Position numbers and translations under genes: made by a program. A DNA stretch of 64,000 nucleotides from assembly GCF_001439785.1 (NCBI RefSeq), contig NZ_JYLI01000025.1, positions 1-64,000 of the forward strand, read 5' to 3'. Position 1 is the first letter of the stretch, and each line of letters opens with the position of its first letter. Source of the DNA: Pseudomonas poae. GTDB taxonomy: Bacteria > Pseudomonadota > Gammaproteobacteria > Pseudomonadales > Pseudomonadaceae. Positions 7,089-16,541 of the stretch are shown here, piece by piece. The notes below the pieces were generated by a model, which was given only the letters and a program-made list of their open reading frames with translations, was not told where the DNA came from and searched no databases.

Positions 7089-9134
7089 TCAGTCGTACAT
7101 TTTTTCCAGACGCCCACCTGACACCGAATTGGCCGCGGCCAGGTACTCGTCGAATGAAATGTCTGACAGCGTGTAAAACAGACTGCGTACGGGCGGCAAA
7201 TCACTGCCGGGTATCGGATGGTTATGCAGGCGGGGTTTGACCAGGGCGCGGAGGATCTTGATCAGCGCCGGGTCAGCGGCATACGCGGCGAAACCGCGCT
7301 GTGCTTGCTCGAGATCGCTGTACAGCGAAAACCCATATTGATGGTCGACATCGGAACCGGGCTGCCCGCCAAAACGGGCCTGTGCATCCTTGAGGAAGTG
7401 CTTGAGCAGGTGCACATCCAACACCGGCACATCATTGCATGGGAAACCTGCATGGTATTGACCACTGACAATCACCAGCGGCATCACCACTACCTCAGGC
7501 AAGGTCAGAAGCTGCGGAAAATACTGGCTGCAAAAGTCCTTCAAGCCGGCTTTGACATGACGCGTTTTCTTAAGCGCCTGATTGGCTTTGCGAGCAATAC
7601 CGTTTTTGTCATTCAGATCATTGTGATAGTCCAACGGGGTAATCGGTGCTCTTCGGCTCCTGAGTTCACAGACCACCAACAGGTTGCCGAACGAAAAAAC
7701 CAGATCGATTTCCTCGGCAACACTTGCACACTTGAACTCGACCGCGCCCAACCAGTTCAGGTTGGTGAGTATCCTGTTTGAAGCGCGGCACTCTTCCAGA
7801 ACCCCAAGAAGGTATCGCTCGAACAACTTTCCTCGGCGTTTCGGGTCGGGGTCGACCTCCTGGAACCAGATATCAAAGTTTCTCGGAATGCTGGCTGTTA
7901 ATAGCGCGGCCACCGGGATCAAAAAGTCATCATCCACCTTGATCAACGGCCTCGACCAAAGGTCGTGTTGTAGGCTTTTCGCCTCGTAAGTCAGCACCTC
8001 GACCACCGCGTTCATCTGTTGGCGATCAAGCCCCATGCACTCGGTCAGCCTGGCAACCAACACTTCTTGGGAAACCCGTGGGCATAACGTCAGAAGGCTG
8101 TCCCAATCCGTCGGGTCCGGCTTATTTTCGTCGCGCTCCTTGAGGTTTGCGGCAAATACGGACAAATGAAGCCAGGCCAACAGCAGGTGCCTGCACTCAG
8201 GCGAAGTATCGCGTGAGCGCTGCGCCGCTTCGAACAACGGAAGCAAATAACCGTCGAGCATGTAATAGGGGACCATCCGCGCATAAAGCGCGGCTTTTTT
8301 CACGTTTTCGCTTAGATCAGACCACGGCACCAGCGACAGCCCGCCCTCTTCATCGCATTGGATATACCGCATGCCCGCCAGAAACTGGGTGATGATTGCG
8401 TGGAATCGCCTGAAGTCGCTGGCTATGTACAGCCCGGCAGCGCCGTTACCATGGTCGCGTCGATACTCATAAACGGCCTTGATCAAATCCGCTTTCTGGG
8501 AAGTGGATGAAAGCACCACGCCATTTTTATCCGCACAAAACTCCATGCCACCATAGAGCAACTCCTGCCAGATCCTCTTGAAACTGTGAGTCATCTGGAC
8601 GAGCACGTTCTCGTTGAAAAAAAAGTCCATGGCACTCAAGGAATGCGGGCAGCCGTCAGGGTACAGAGCACGCAAGTCATTGCGATTCTGGTAAAGATCC
8701 CAGATTGGGCCGCAGAGGGAGTCAAGCCGGTGCATGTTGAGCTTTTCGGGCTCCATCCCGAGTTCGCTGTTGGTCAACAGAGACCGATAGGACAATATCT
8801 CTTCCAGAGAAGATGCAGGATTAGCCTCCATCATCCGGCGCTGCTCGGACGACATTGCGTAAAAAAAATGATTGGCTGCGGCGACATGTGCGCCAATCAG
8901 CGCGTCGTACGTCAATGCCAGGTCTGCATTGAAAGAGAATTGAACCCGCGCAAGCTTCACATAATTAAAGAGGTTATTGAGCCACACAGCGCCATTGAGA
9001 AAGCCTCGCTCCACTTCCTGCCCATTGCGTAACTGTTCGTATTTTTCGACCCAGTCCGTTACGACAAACTTATCGAGTTTCGCAGGGTGCGCGAGACCGT
9101 GACTGCGGGCTAACTTAAGGAGAGGCCGTTCCAT
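7089..9134 (-). CDS. large uncharacterised protein with PD-(D/E)XK-like motif
   Basis: 681 residues from the ATG at 9134, chosen because AAGGA lies six bases upstream; a TTG/ATG further 5' lacks such a site. Most of the protein is helical and unfamiliar. Near residues 475-495, 'EEIDLVFSFGNLLVVCELRSRR' has the spacing of a PD-(D/E)XK nuclease core: an acidic residue after a short strand, then hydrophobics and E-x-R (E-x-K variant). It is preceded by a Glu/Arg-rich helix ('RRGKLFERYLLGVLEE') that could be the first helix of that fold. There is no helicase, methylase or signal peptide. It lies against a truncated kinase beside a bacteriocin locus, so a stand-alone nuclease or defence role is possible but unproven. 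Confidence 0.65.
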   Translation of the reverse strand: MERPLLKLARSHGLAHPAKLDKFVVTDWVEKYEQLRNGQEVERGFLNGAVWLNNLFNYVKLARVQFSFNADLALTYDALIGAHVAAANHFFYAMSSEQRRMMEANPASSLEEILSYRSLLTNSELGMEPEKLNMHRLDSLCGPIWDLYQNRNDLRALYPDGCPHSLSAMDFFFNENVLVQMTHSFKRIWQELLYGGMEFCADKNGVVLSSTSQKADLIKAVYEYRRDHGNGAAGLYIASDFRRFHAIITQFLAGMRYIQCDEEGGLSLVPWSDLSENVKKAALYARMVPYYMLDGYLLPLFEAAQRSRDTSPECRHLLLAWLHLSVFAANLKERDENKPDPTDWDSLLTLCPRVSQEVLVARLTECMGLDRQQMNAVVEVLTYEAKSLQHDLWSRPLIKVDDDFLIPVAALLTASIPRNFDIWFQEVDPDPKRRGKLFERYLLGVLEECRASNRILTNLNWLGAVEFKCASVAEEIDLVFSFGNLLVVCELRSRRAPITPLDYHNDLNDKNGIARKANQALKKTRHVKAGLKDFCSQYFPQLLTLPEVVVMPLVIVSGQYHAGFPCNDVPVLDVHLLKHFLKDAQARFGGQPGSDVDHQYGFSLYSDLEQAQRGFAAYAADPALIKILRALVKPRLHNHPIPGSDLPPVRSLFYTLSDISFDEYLAAANSVSGGRLEKMYD

Positions 9135-9176
9135 CAGAATTCCTTGAGCAGGTTGCATCAACGCCGTTTTCCGTGA

Positions 9177-9551
9177 CTACTTGGGTTGGAATGTTTCGAG
9201 GTACGACAGAAGATTTTCAATCTTCTCCCGATCACTGATCCCCCAGAAAATCATCCGCGTCCCGCTCACCACCGCTTTCGGGTCTTCGATATAGGCTGCA
9301 AGCTTGTCCCGCGTCCAAACCACACCCGAATTCTTCATCGCGTCGGAATATTGGTAATCGGTAGTGACGCCTGCGGGCCTGCCGATAATGCCGTTCAACT
9401 CCGGTCCGAAGCCGCCCCGCGCGCCTTCACCGACGCTGTGGCATCCGCCGCAGGTCTTGGCGAAGAGCTTGCCACCCGCTTCTGCATCGCCAGCGGCAAA
9501 GGCTGAAGGGGTACTCAGTAAAAGGGCTAGAACGATCAATGCGTATTTCAT
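9177..9551 (-). CDS. class I cytochrome c, periplasmic
   Basis: 124 residues. A signal peptide (MKYALIVLALLLSTPSAFA|AGD) directs it to the periplasm. The haem-attachment motif CGGCH follows at about residue 34, and 'SGTRMIFWG' supplies the likely axial methionine. The size and 'GPELNGIIGRPAG' block fit the c2/c550-like group of soluble electron carriers. I chose the ATG at 9551, with GGGGAG upstream, over longer forms with no family similarity. It is monocistronic, with no oxidase or dehydrogenase partner next to it, so the redox partner is unknown. Confidence 0.92.
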   Translation of the reverse strand: MKYALIVLALLLSTPSAFAAGDAEAGGKLFAKTCGGCHSVGEGARGGFGPELNGIIGRPAGVTTDYQYSDAMKNSGVVWTRDKLAAYIEDPKAVVSGTRMIFWGISDREKIENLLSYLETFQPK

Positions 9552-9768
9552 GGAAACTCCCCATCGGCGGTTACCGGCAATTATGCCTGTTGTCAGAATC
9601 CCATGCCGGTTCACACCGCCCGTGGATCGATGCCGGTGCCGCGTCTCCCTGCACGCACGCAATTCAGCCCCTCCAACCGACCACCCATCGTTTAAAAAAC
9701 ATCCAATCGAACCTAATCGACCACTGCCCACTCCACCTTACTGAACCCCTGATGGTGGAGTAAGGATC

Positions 9769-10149
9769 ATGGCTCAGCCATCGATTTTGGTATTGGAAGA
9801 CGACGAAATCATTCGGGCGTTGATGGTGGATGTGCTGGAAGATTTCGGCGCGGTGGTGACGTCGTTTCCTTCGGCGGATGAAGGCATGATTTACCTGGAG
9901 CAAGGCGACGAGCCCGTGGACCTGATTGTCAGTGACGTGCAGATGCCCGGTTTGCTCAATGGCTATGACTTGAGCCGCGTGGTTGCGCACCGCTGGCCCG
10001 AGGTGCAGGTGCTGTTGACCTCCGGCAATACCAGGATCGCCGAGGAGCTGGGCGGTTCGGTACGCTTTCTGCCCAAACCCTGGAGTGCCCGACATCTGAT
10101 TGAATGCGTGCAGACGGCATTGACTCAACAGGGTGTTTCGATGCATTGA
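9769..10149 (+). CDS. single-domain response regulator
   Basis: 126 residues comprising only a receiver domain: acidic pocket LEDDE (10-13), phospho-acceptor D56 in 'VSDVQMPG', switch Thr84 in 'LLTSG' and Lys103 in 'FLPKPW'. There is no output domain, so it must act by protein-protein interaction or as a phosphate sink. It lies 195 bp upstream of bphO-bphP on the same strand. Bacteriophytochrome kinases often have a lone receiver as partner, so it may be the cognate regulator; this is inference. A TAAGGA ribosome-binding site precedes the ATG. Confidence 0.88.
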   Translation: MAQPSILVLEDDEIIRALMVDVLEDFGAVVTSFPSADEGMIYLEQGDEPVDLIVSDVQMPGLLNGYDLSRVVAHRWPEVQVLLTSGNTRIAEELGGSVRFLPKPWSARHLIECVQTALTQQGVSMH

Positions 10150-10344
10150 TAGCGTCGCGACATCACTCAAACCGAACTTCGAGTTCGTTATTGCGGTCAT
10201 TTAGTCAGCAAGGAGCGACTTTTCTGATCCGCCTGTCAGCCATTTCGCCTCGTGCGTACAGTTGGCTGCACCGAGTTGTGTAGAATTGTCGCCCATTTTC
10301 ACGCGTCATTCATGGCCCACAGGCCCACAGTTCGAGCTTACTGA

Positions 10345-10959
10345 ATGCACTCACAGGCCCATGACGTTGGTGCGCCACCTCTGCTGGAAGCGCTGCGCAC
10401 GGGCACTGGCCTGCTGCACGTCGCACTGGAAAAACGTATGCCGTTTTTTTCCGAGCGCCTGGATGCCCAGTGGTATCGACGTCTGCTGCAGGCGTACTTC
10501 GGCTTCTATGCGCCGATTGAAGCAGCGCTGCACGATAGCGGCTTGATCCCCGAAGGTTTTGACACATCGTTGCGTGAGAAAACGCCGACATTGATCAGTG
10601 ACCTTCACGCCCTCGGCCTGAACGACGCCGCCATCAGCGCCCTGCCCCGCTGGACCGATCTCCCGACTTTCGACACCCCCGCAGCCTGCCTCGGTGCCCT
10701 GTATGTGCTGGAAGGCGCGACCCTCGGAGGCCAGGTATTGCGTCGGGAGATGGCTCAACGCCTGGGCGTGGATGCCGACAACGGTGGCGCATTTCTTGAT
10801 GTATATGGCGCCGAGACCGGACGGCGCTGGAAAACATTTCTTGATTACCTGGACCGGCAGACACTGGACGCGGCTGACAAACAACGCGCCGTGATCGCTG
10901 CCCGCTCAACATTCAGCGGCTTTGAGCAATGGCTCGACCGCCAGGAGGTACTGCTATGA
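10345..10959 (+). CDS. bphO: biliverdin-producing heme oxygenase
   Basis: 204 residues of the bacterial heme oxygenase family. The N-terminal 'RTGTGLLHVALEKRM' carries the proximal haem ligand His25, and 'GALYVLEGATLGGQVL' is the conserved distal-helix block. It opens haem to biliverdin, the chromophore needed by the phytochrome encoded next. The stop overlaps the phytochrome start (ATGA), so chromophore synthesis and apoprotein are translationally coupled, the usual bphO-bphP layout in pseudomonads. Confidence 0.93.
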   Translation: MHSQAHDVGAPPLLEALRTGTGLLHVALEKRMPFFSERLDAQWYRRLLQAYFGFYAPIEAALHDSGLIPEGFDTSLREKTPTLISDLHALGLNDAAISALPRWTDLPTFDTPAACLGALYVLEGATLGGQVLRREMAQRLGVDADNGGAFLDVYGAETGRRWKTFLDYLDRQTLDAADKQRAVIAARSTFSGFEQWLDRQEVLL

Positions 10960-13199
10960 AAACCGAAGATTTCGAAGAGCTGCTTGCCAACTGTGCCGAC
11001 GAGCCCATTCGCTTTCCCGGGGCGATTCAGCCCCACGGCGTGCTGCTGACGCTGTCGGAGCCCGACCTGAACATCATCCAGGTCAGTGCCAATGTCAGCA
11101 CCCTGTTCGGCCACACGCCCGAGTCGCTGCTGGGCCAACCGCTGCACACGCTGATCGGCGCCGAGCACGCCCAGGTCGTGCACAGCATGGCCGCGCACAA
11201 TACGTTCGCCGACGCACCGCCCCTGCATGTCAACGTCAATGGCGCGCAGTTTCTGGGCCTGCTGCACCGTCATCAGCGCGTACTGGTGCTGGAATTCGAG
11301 CCACGGCTTGAGGACTTCCAGCCACGAGCGCTTGAGGGTCGCACCAGCAACCTGGGCAAGATGCTGCAACGCCTGCAATCGGCGAAAACCCTGCAGGCGC
11401 TGTACGAAATCAGCGTGACCGAAATCCAGGCGATGACCGGTTACGACCGCGTGCTGATCTACCGTTTTGAAGAGGAAGGCCATGGACAGGTGATCGCCGA
11501 AGCGTCCGCGCCGTCCATGGAACTGTTCAACGGTCTGTTCTTCCCCGCGTCCGACATCCCCGAGCAAGCCCGCGAGCTGTACCGCACCAACTGGCTGCGC
11601 ATTATCCCGAATGCGGCCTACGAACCGGTGCCACTGTTGCCCAAGCTGCGCCCGGACATCGACCAGCCGCTGGACCTGAGCTTCGCCACGTTGCGCAGCG
11701 TGTCGCCGATTCACTGCCAGTACATGCAGAACATGGGCGTGCTGTCGTCCATGAGCATTTCGCTGATGAAGGGCGACAAGCTCTGGGGCCTGATCAGTTG
11801 CGGCAACCGTGAGCCGCTGTTGGTGCCGCACGAGTTGCGTACCGCCTGCCAGACCATCGGCCAGGTGCTGTCGCTGCAAATCAGCGCCATGGAGGCCCTG
11901 GAGCTGAGCCGCCAGCGCGAAGAAAAAGTCGACACCCTGGCTTTGCTGGAGGAGGCAATGAAAGCGTCGAAAAACAATGTATTCGACGGCCTTGCCCAAT
12001 GCGGCCAGTTGCTGATGGACCTGACCTTGTCCGGCGGCGTGGCAATCATCGAGGACAAGCAACTGCACCGTTACGGCAACTGCCCGGAGCCGGCGCAAAT
12101 CCGTGCCCTGCACCGCTGGTTGCAACAGAATGGTGAGCCGGTGTTCGCCAGCCACAACCTGGCGGCGCTGTACCCGCCGGCGGTCGACTTCCAGCAAGTG
12201 GCCAGCGGCGTGCTCGCCATGAGCCTGCCCAAGCCTGTGGACAACGGTGTGCTGTGGTTCCGCCCGGAGGTGAAGGAAAACATCAGTTGGAGCGGCGACC
12301 CGAGCAAGCCACTCAACCTGGAAAGCTCCGACGCCGGCATGCGCCTTCGCCCACGCACCTCGTTTGAAATCTGGAAAGTGGAGATGGCCGGCATTTCCAC
12401 CAAGTGGAGCCACGGCGACCTGTTCGCCGCCAATGATCTGCGACGCTCGGCCCTGGAAAACGACTTGTCGCGCCAGGTGCTGCGCGAGCAACAGGCGGTG
12501 CGTGCGCGTGACGAGTTGGTGGCGGTGGTGTCCCACGACCTGCGCAACCCGATGACTGTGATTTCGATGCTCTGCGGCATGATGCAGAAGGCCTTCAGCT
12601 CCGATGGCCCCCACACATCGCGGCGGATTTCCTCGGCAATCGACACCATGCAACAGGCAGCGGCGCGCATGAATGTGCTGCTGGAAGACTTGCTCGACAC
12701 ATCGAAAATCGAGGCCGGCCGCTACGTGGTCAAGCCGGTGCCGCTGGATGTGAGCCAGATGTTCGAAGAGGCCTATTCACTGCTGGCACCGCTGGCGATG
12801 GAAAAAGGTATCGACCTGTCGTTCAACACCGAGCCCGGCCTGCTGATCAATGCTGACCCGGAGCGCTTGTTTCAGGTGCTGTCGAACCTGATCGGCAATG
12901 CCATCAAATTCACCCCACGCCAGGGCAACATCGGTATCAGCGCCATGAGCAACGGCGAGGAGATTGTGTTTTCGGTACGCGACTCGGGTGAAGGCATTGC
13001 TGCGGACCAACTGCCCTACGTGTTCGATCGCTACTGGACCCAGGCTGAAAACAATCCCACCGGCAGCGGGCTCGGCCTGTACATCACCCAAGGCATCGTC
13101 CAGGCCCACGGCGGCAAAATTGTTGCAGAAAGTGAGCTGGGGCGCGGCAGTGAGTTCCGCTTCACGGTGCCCAGGGTGACCGACGACGCCCACAACTGA
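10956..13199 (+). CDS. bphP: bacteriophytochrome histidine kinase
   Basis: 747 residues. Cys13 in 'LLANCADEPIRFPGAIQPHG' is the biliverdin-binding cysteine of bacteriophytochromes. A PAS domain (~20-120), GAF (~140-300, with 'PASDIPEQARELY') and PHY (~320-480) follow. The output module has an H box 'VVSHDLRNP' (His ~526) and an HATPase domain with 'GSGLGLYITQG' near 702. It senses red/far-red light in the cytoplasm and signals by phosphotransfer. The start at 10956 is fixed by the overlap with bphO and by the cysteine position. The lone receiver upstream is a candidate partner. Confidence 0.96.
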   Translation: MKTEDFEELLANCADEPIRFPGAIQPHGVLLTLSEPDLNIIQVSANVSTLFGHTPESLLGQPLHTLIGAEHAQVVHSMAAHNTFADAPPLHVNVNGAQFLGLLHRHQRVLVLEFEPRLEDFQPRALEGRTSNLGKMLQRLQSAKTLQALYEISVTEIQAMTGYDRVLIYRFEEEGHGQVIAEASAPSMELFNGLFFPASDIPEQARELYRTNWLRIIPNAAYEPVPLLPKLRPDIDQPLDLSFATLRSVSPIHCQYMQNMGVLSSMSISLMKGDKLWGLISCGNREPLLVPHELRTACQTIGQVLSLQISAMEALELSRQREEKVDTLALLEEAMKASKNNVFDGLAQCGQLLMDLTLSGGVAIIEDKQLHRYGNCPEPAQIRALHRWLQQNGEPVFASHNLAALYPPAVDFQQVASGVLAMSLPKPVDNGVLWFRPEVKENISWSGDPSKPLNLESSDAGMRLRPRTSFEIWKVEMAGISTKWSHGDLFAANDLRRSALENDLSRQVLREQQAVRARDELVAVVSHDLRNPMTVISMLCGMMQKAFSSDGPHTSRRISSAIDTMQQAAARMNVLLEDLLDTSKIEAGRYVVKPVPLDVSQMFEEAYSLLAPLAMEKGIDLSFNTEPGLLINADPERLFQVLSNLIGNAIKFTPRQGNIGISAMSNGEEIVFSVRDSGEGIAADQLPYVFDRYWTQAENNPTGSGLGLYITQGIVQAHGGKIVAESELGRGSEFRFTVPRVTDDAHN

Positions 13200-13280
13200 C
13201 CCGCAGGCGGATCGGGCGACATAAACGGCAGGGCCTGCGTTATCCTGCGGGCCTGTTCCTCACTGTGAGTCGTCCGTTTC

Positions 13281-15176
13281 ATGCCTGAGCAGTCGTCGCT
13301 TCCTTCCGTCCTTGCCGGCCCCTTGCTGCGGCGCCTGGAACCCCGGCGCCTGGTGCTCTGGCTGGTAGCCAGCCGCGAGCTGACGCTTGTGCTGAGGCTG
13401 CGATTGCCCGACACAACCCTGGACATAGGCCTCGATGCGCATTGCCAAGTGGTGCCCGTCGGCCGTCACGCGTTTATCCACCTGATCGACGTGCCGATGG
13501 CCCACGCCCTGCCGCAGGATGTGAGCATCGGTTACGACCTGCTGGTAGACGCCTGTCCCATGGCCGAGTGGGCGCCCCATCTGCTGTACCCCGACACCGA
13601 ATGCCCAAGCTTTGTGCTGCACAGCCGCCTGCACCAAGTGCTGCATGGCTCGTGCCGTAAACCCCATCACAGCGCCGAGGAAGGCCTGTTGTGCGCCGAT
13701 CGTTTGCTGGCAAGCGCCCATTCCCCGGCTGAACGTCCGGCCTTGTTGATGATGAGCGGCGACCAGGTGTACGCCGATGATGTCGCCGGGCCGATGCTGC
13801 GGGCGATTCACGCGCTGATCGAGCGCCTGGGCCTGTTCGATGAGCATCTGGAAGGTGCCGTGGTGGACGACAGCGCCAATCTGTACGGGCATCGCGCCAG
13901 TTACTACCATCGCGCCGACCTGCTGCCGACGCTGGAGAGCAACCAGACCCTGCGCGAGCGGTTCTTTGGCGGCACCAAAAAGCCGATTTTCACCAGCAGC
14001 ACCGCTGACAATCATCTGGTGACCTTCGCCGAGGTGATTGCGATGTACCTGCTGGTATGGTCGCCTGCGCCCTGGAGCCTGATCACGCCTGCACCGCCGC
14101 CGTTGCACGCCGACGAACAACCGCGCTACGCACAGGAGCAGGTGCAGATCGATCGGTTCCGCAATGGACTGCCCGGCGTCGCCCGAGTGCTGGCGCATCT
14201 GTCGACGCTGATGATTTTCGACGATCACGACATTACCGATGACTGGAACCTCAGCGCGCAATGGGAAGAAACCGCCTACGGCCATCCCTTCTCCAAGCGC
14301 ATCATCGGCAATGCGCTGCTCGCCTACATGCTCTGCCAGGGCTGGGGTAACCAGCCGCAGGTGTTTGACGAACTGGTTCAGCAAACCCAGGCAATCGCCA
14401 ACCATGCGCACAACAATCACCTCAACGCCGCCGCGCAGGATGGATTGATCGACACCTTGTTGAAATTCCAGCAATGGCATTACGCGCTGCCCACCACCCC
14501 GGCGTTGGTGGTACTCGACACCCGCACCCGGCGCTGGCGCAGCGAATTCAATCTCAAGCAACCTTCCGGGCTGCTCGACTGGGAAGCCCTGTGCGAGCTG
14601 CAGCAGACGCTGCTGGACCATCCTTCGGCGATCATCGTCTCGCCTGCGCCGGTGTTTGGCGTCAAGCTGATCGAGACGGTGCAAAAGGTCTTCAGCTGGT
14701 GCGGTTACCCCCTGCTGGTAGACGCCGAGAACTGGATGGCCCATCGCGGCGCGGCCCAAGTGATCCTCAATATTTTCCGCCACTCGCGCACACCGGGTAA
14801 CTACGTGATCCTCTCCGGCGACGTGCATTATTCGTTTGTCTATCAGGTGCTGATCCGCCACCGCAACGGCGGCCCCAAACTCTGGCAGGTCACCAGCAGC
14901 GGCATCAAGAACCAGTTTCCCCCGCGCCTGCTGGAATGGTTCGACCGCCTCAACCGCTGGCTCTACTCTCCACGCTCCCCGCTCAACTGGTTCACTCGTC
15001 GGCGCACCATGCAAGTGGTGCCGCACATCCCGGAACATGCCGAAGCCGGGGAACGGCTGTGGAACTCGGCGGGCATCGGCCAGGTGTTTTTCAATGAACA
15101 GGGCGAGCCTGAAGCGATCTACCAGCACAATGCGGATGGGAGACCTCGGACGAGGATGGTCGAGCCACTGTTATAA
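13281..15176 (+). CDS. PhoD-like metallophosphatase
   Basis: 631 residues. Metal-binding blocks of the PhoD/alkaline phosphatase D superfamily occur in order: 'HGSCRKPH', 'MMSGDQVYADD', 'IFDDHDITDDWN' and 'LSGDVHYSFVY'. There is no signal peptide or Tat motif at the N-terminus, which separates it from secreted PhoD; it is probably cytoplasmic. It is a predicted phosphodiesterase/phosphatase of unknown substrate. It begins 81 bp after bphP on the same strand, and co-transcription is possible. Confidence 0.85.
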   Translation: MPEQSSLPSVLAGPLLRRLEPRRLVLWLVASRELTLVLRLRLPDTTLDIGLDAHCQVVPVGRHAFIHLIDVPMAHALPQDVSIGYDLLVDACPMAEWAPHLLYPDTECPSFVLHSRLHQVLHGSCRKPHHSAEEGLLCADRLLASAHSPAERPALLMMSGDQVYADDVAGPMLRAIHALIERLGLFDEHLEGAVVDDSANLYGHRASYYHRADLLPTLESNQTLRERFFGGTKKPIFTSSTADNHLVTFAEVIAMYLLVWSPAPWSLITPAPPPLHADEQPRYAQEQVQIDRFRNGLPGVARVLAHLSTLMIFDDHDITDDWNLSAQWEETAYGHPFSKRIIGNALLAYMLCQGWGNQPQVFDELVQQTQAIANHAHNNHLNAAAQDGLIDTLLKFQQWHYALPTTPALVVLDTRTRRWRSEFNLKQPSGLLDWEALCELQQTLLDHPSAIIVSPAPVFGVKLIETVQKVFSWCGYPLLVDAENWMAHRGAAQVILNIFRHSRTPGNYVILSGDVHYSFVYQVLIRHRNGGPKLWQVTSSGIKNQFPPRLLEWFDRLNRWLYSPRSPLNWFTRRRTMQVVPHIPEHAEAGERLWNSAGIGQVFFNEQGEPEAIYQHNADGRPRTRMVEPLL

Positions 15177-15371
15177 GAGCCAGGGGGCGCACTACCCTCA
15201 CCGGGTAGATGTGCATCCATGCCAAAGCAGTAGCCAATCGCCATCCCACTAAAGCAGCACACGCCTCCTATTCAAACCCCACAGCCCCCCATGTAAAGTG
15301 AGACCTGCCACGGAGTATCGGCGCCAACACACACTGGCCTTGGGCGCCAGCACACGCAGGGAAGCGCGCAG

Positions 15372-16385
15372 ATGGACGATACATCCGGCAATGACCCCTT
15401 GGGCAACGACTTTTCCGACCTCAACGCCGACATGCTGCATGCCGTCATGGAGTTGGTCAGCGACGGAATCTGGGATTGGAACGCCAACACCGGCTTCGTC
15501 TACCGCAACCCCGGCTGGTACGAGATGCTGGGTTACTCCCGCCACTCCCTGGAAAACAATGTGTTTACCTGGGAGAACGTCATCCACCCTGACGATTACC
15601 CCAGTGTGATGGTTGTTTTCGATGACTACATCAACCAGCGCGCGCCCCATTACCAGTGCGAATATCGCTGTCGAAAAAAAGACGGCAGCTACCTGTGGAT
15701 CGAAGACCGGGGCTATGTGATTGCGCGCAACCCCGACGGCTCGGTAGGGCGCATGGTCGGCGCGCACCGTGATATTCATTCGCGCAAACACTCCATCGAA
15801 CAACTGCAAAAGCGCAACCAGTCCCTTGAAGCGCTGGTAACCGAACGCACCCGTGAACTGTCCCGGGTCAATCAACAGCTGCAGCTGCAACTGGAAGAGA
15901 ACCGCGTCCTCGCCGAACAGGACGCCCTGACGCACATCGCTAACCGTTATCGCCTGGAGAAAGTCCTGCTGGAAGAATGCGAGCGTGCCGAGCGCTTCCG
16001 CCTGCCGTTGGCCTTGGTGGCCATGGACCTCGATGACTTCAAGCAGATCAATGACCATTACGGTCACGGCATGGGCGACGAAACCCTGCTGCGGGTGGTC
16101 GAGGGCTTGAAGGCGGGCATGCGCACTGGCGACCTGCCGGCCCGTTGGGGCGGCGATGAGTTCATGGTGGTGCTGCCCAGAACCACACTGGACGCGGCAA
16201 AACGGGCGGCCGAAGACATTCGTCAGCACATCGCGCAGATGCCCACCTTGCACACTGCTTGCGTGACCTTGAGCCTGGGCGTGGCGCAACGTCAGAAGGG
16301 GGAATCGGCGGCCGCGTTGATGAGGCGCGCCGATCAGGCGTTGTACCGGGCCAAGGCGGCGGGCAAGAACAGGGTTTCGGAGTAG
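15372..16385 (+). CDS. PAS-GGDEF diguanylate cyclase
   Basis: 337 residues. A PAS domain (~20-145, including 'DGIWDWNANTGFVYRNPGWY') is followed by a PAC block, a coiled coil rich in E/Q/L (~150-190) and a GGDEF domain. The active-site motif is an intact 'GGDEF' near residue 261, and RTGD five residues before it is an inhibitory (I) site, so product feedback is expected. It is soluble, with no membrane segment. It makes cyclic di-GMP in response to whatever the PAS senses. GGGAAG precedes the ATG. Confidence 0.94.
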   Translation: MDDTSGNDPLGNDFSDLNADMLHAVMELVSDGIWDWNANTGFVYRNPGWYEMLGYSRHSLENNVFTWENVIHPDDYPSVMVVFDDYINQRAPHYQCEYRCRKKDGSYLWIEDRGYVIARNPDGSVGRMVGAHRDIHSRKHSIEQLQKRNQSLEALVTERTRELSRVNQQLQLQLEENRVLAEQDALTHIANRYRLEKVLLEECERAERFRLPLALVAMDLDDFKQINDHYGHGMGDETLLRVVEGLKAGMRTGDLPARWGGDEFMVVLPRTTLDAAKRAAEDIRQHIAQMPTLHTACVTLSLGVAQRQKGESAAALMRRADQALYRAKAAGKNRVSE

Positions 16386-16541
16386 ATCGCGACTTTTATT
16401 AACGAGCCGGCGAGTTTATTTCGTTTGCGGCAAAGGCGCGCAACTGGACGAGTAGCACGCATCCGCCTTGACCTCACCCCCCTCCCCCCTGAAAATGCCC
16501 GACGCTTTTTTGTCTCCGTTTACTGAAGTAGTGAAATTTCA

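Noticed and set aside
10845..12653. A 602-codon minus-strand open frame
   Set aside because: It lies wholly antisense to bphP; its His/Gln/Arg-rich product is the usual mirror of a high-GC coding sequence.
13260..15128. A 622-codon minus-strand open frame
   Set aside because: Antisense to the PhoD-like phosphatase, whose catalytic motifs are intact on the + strand.
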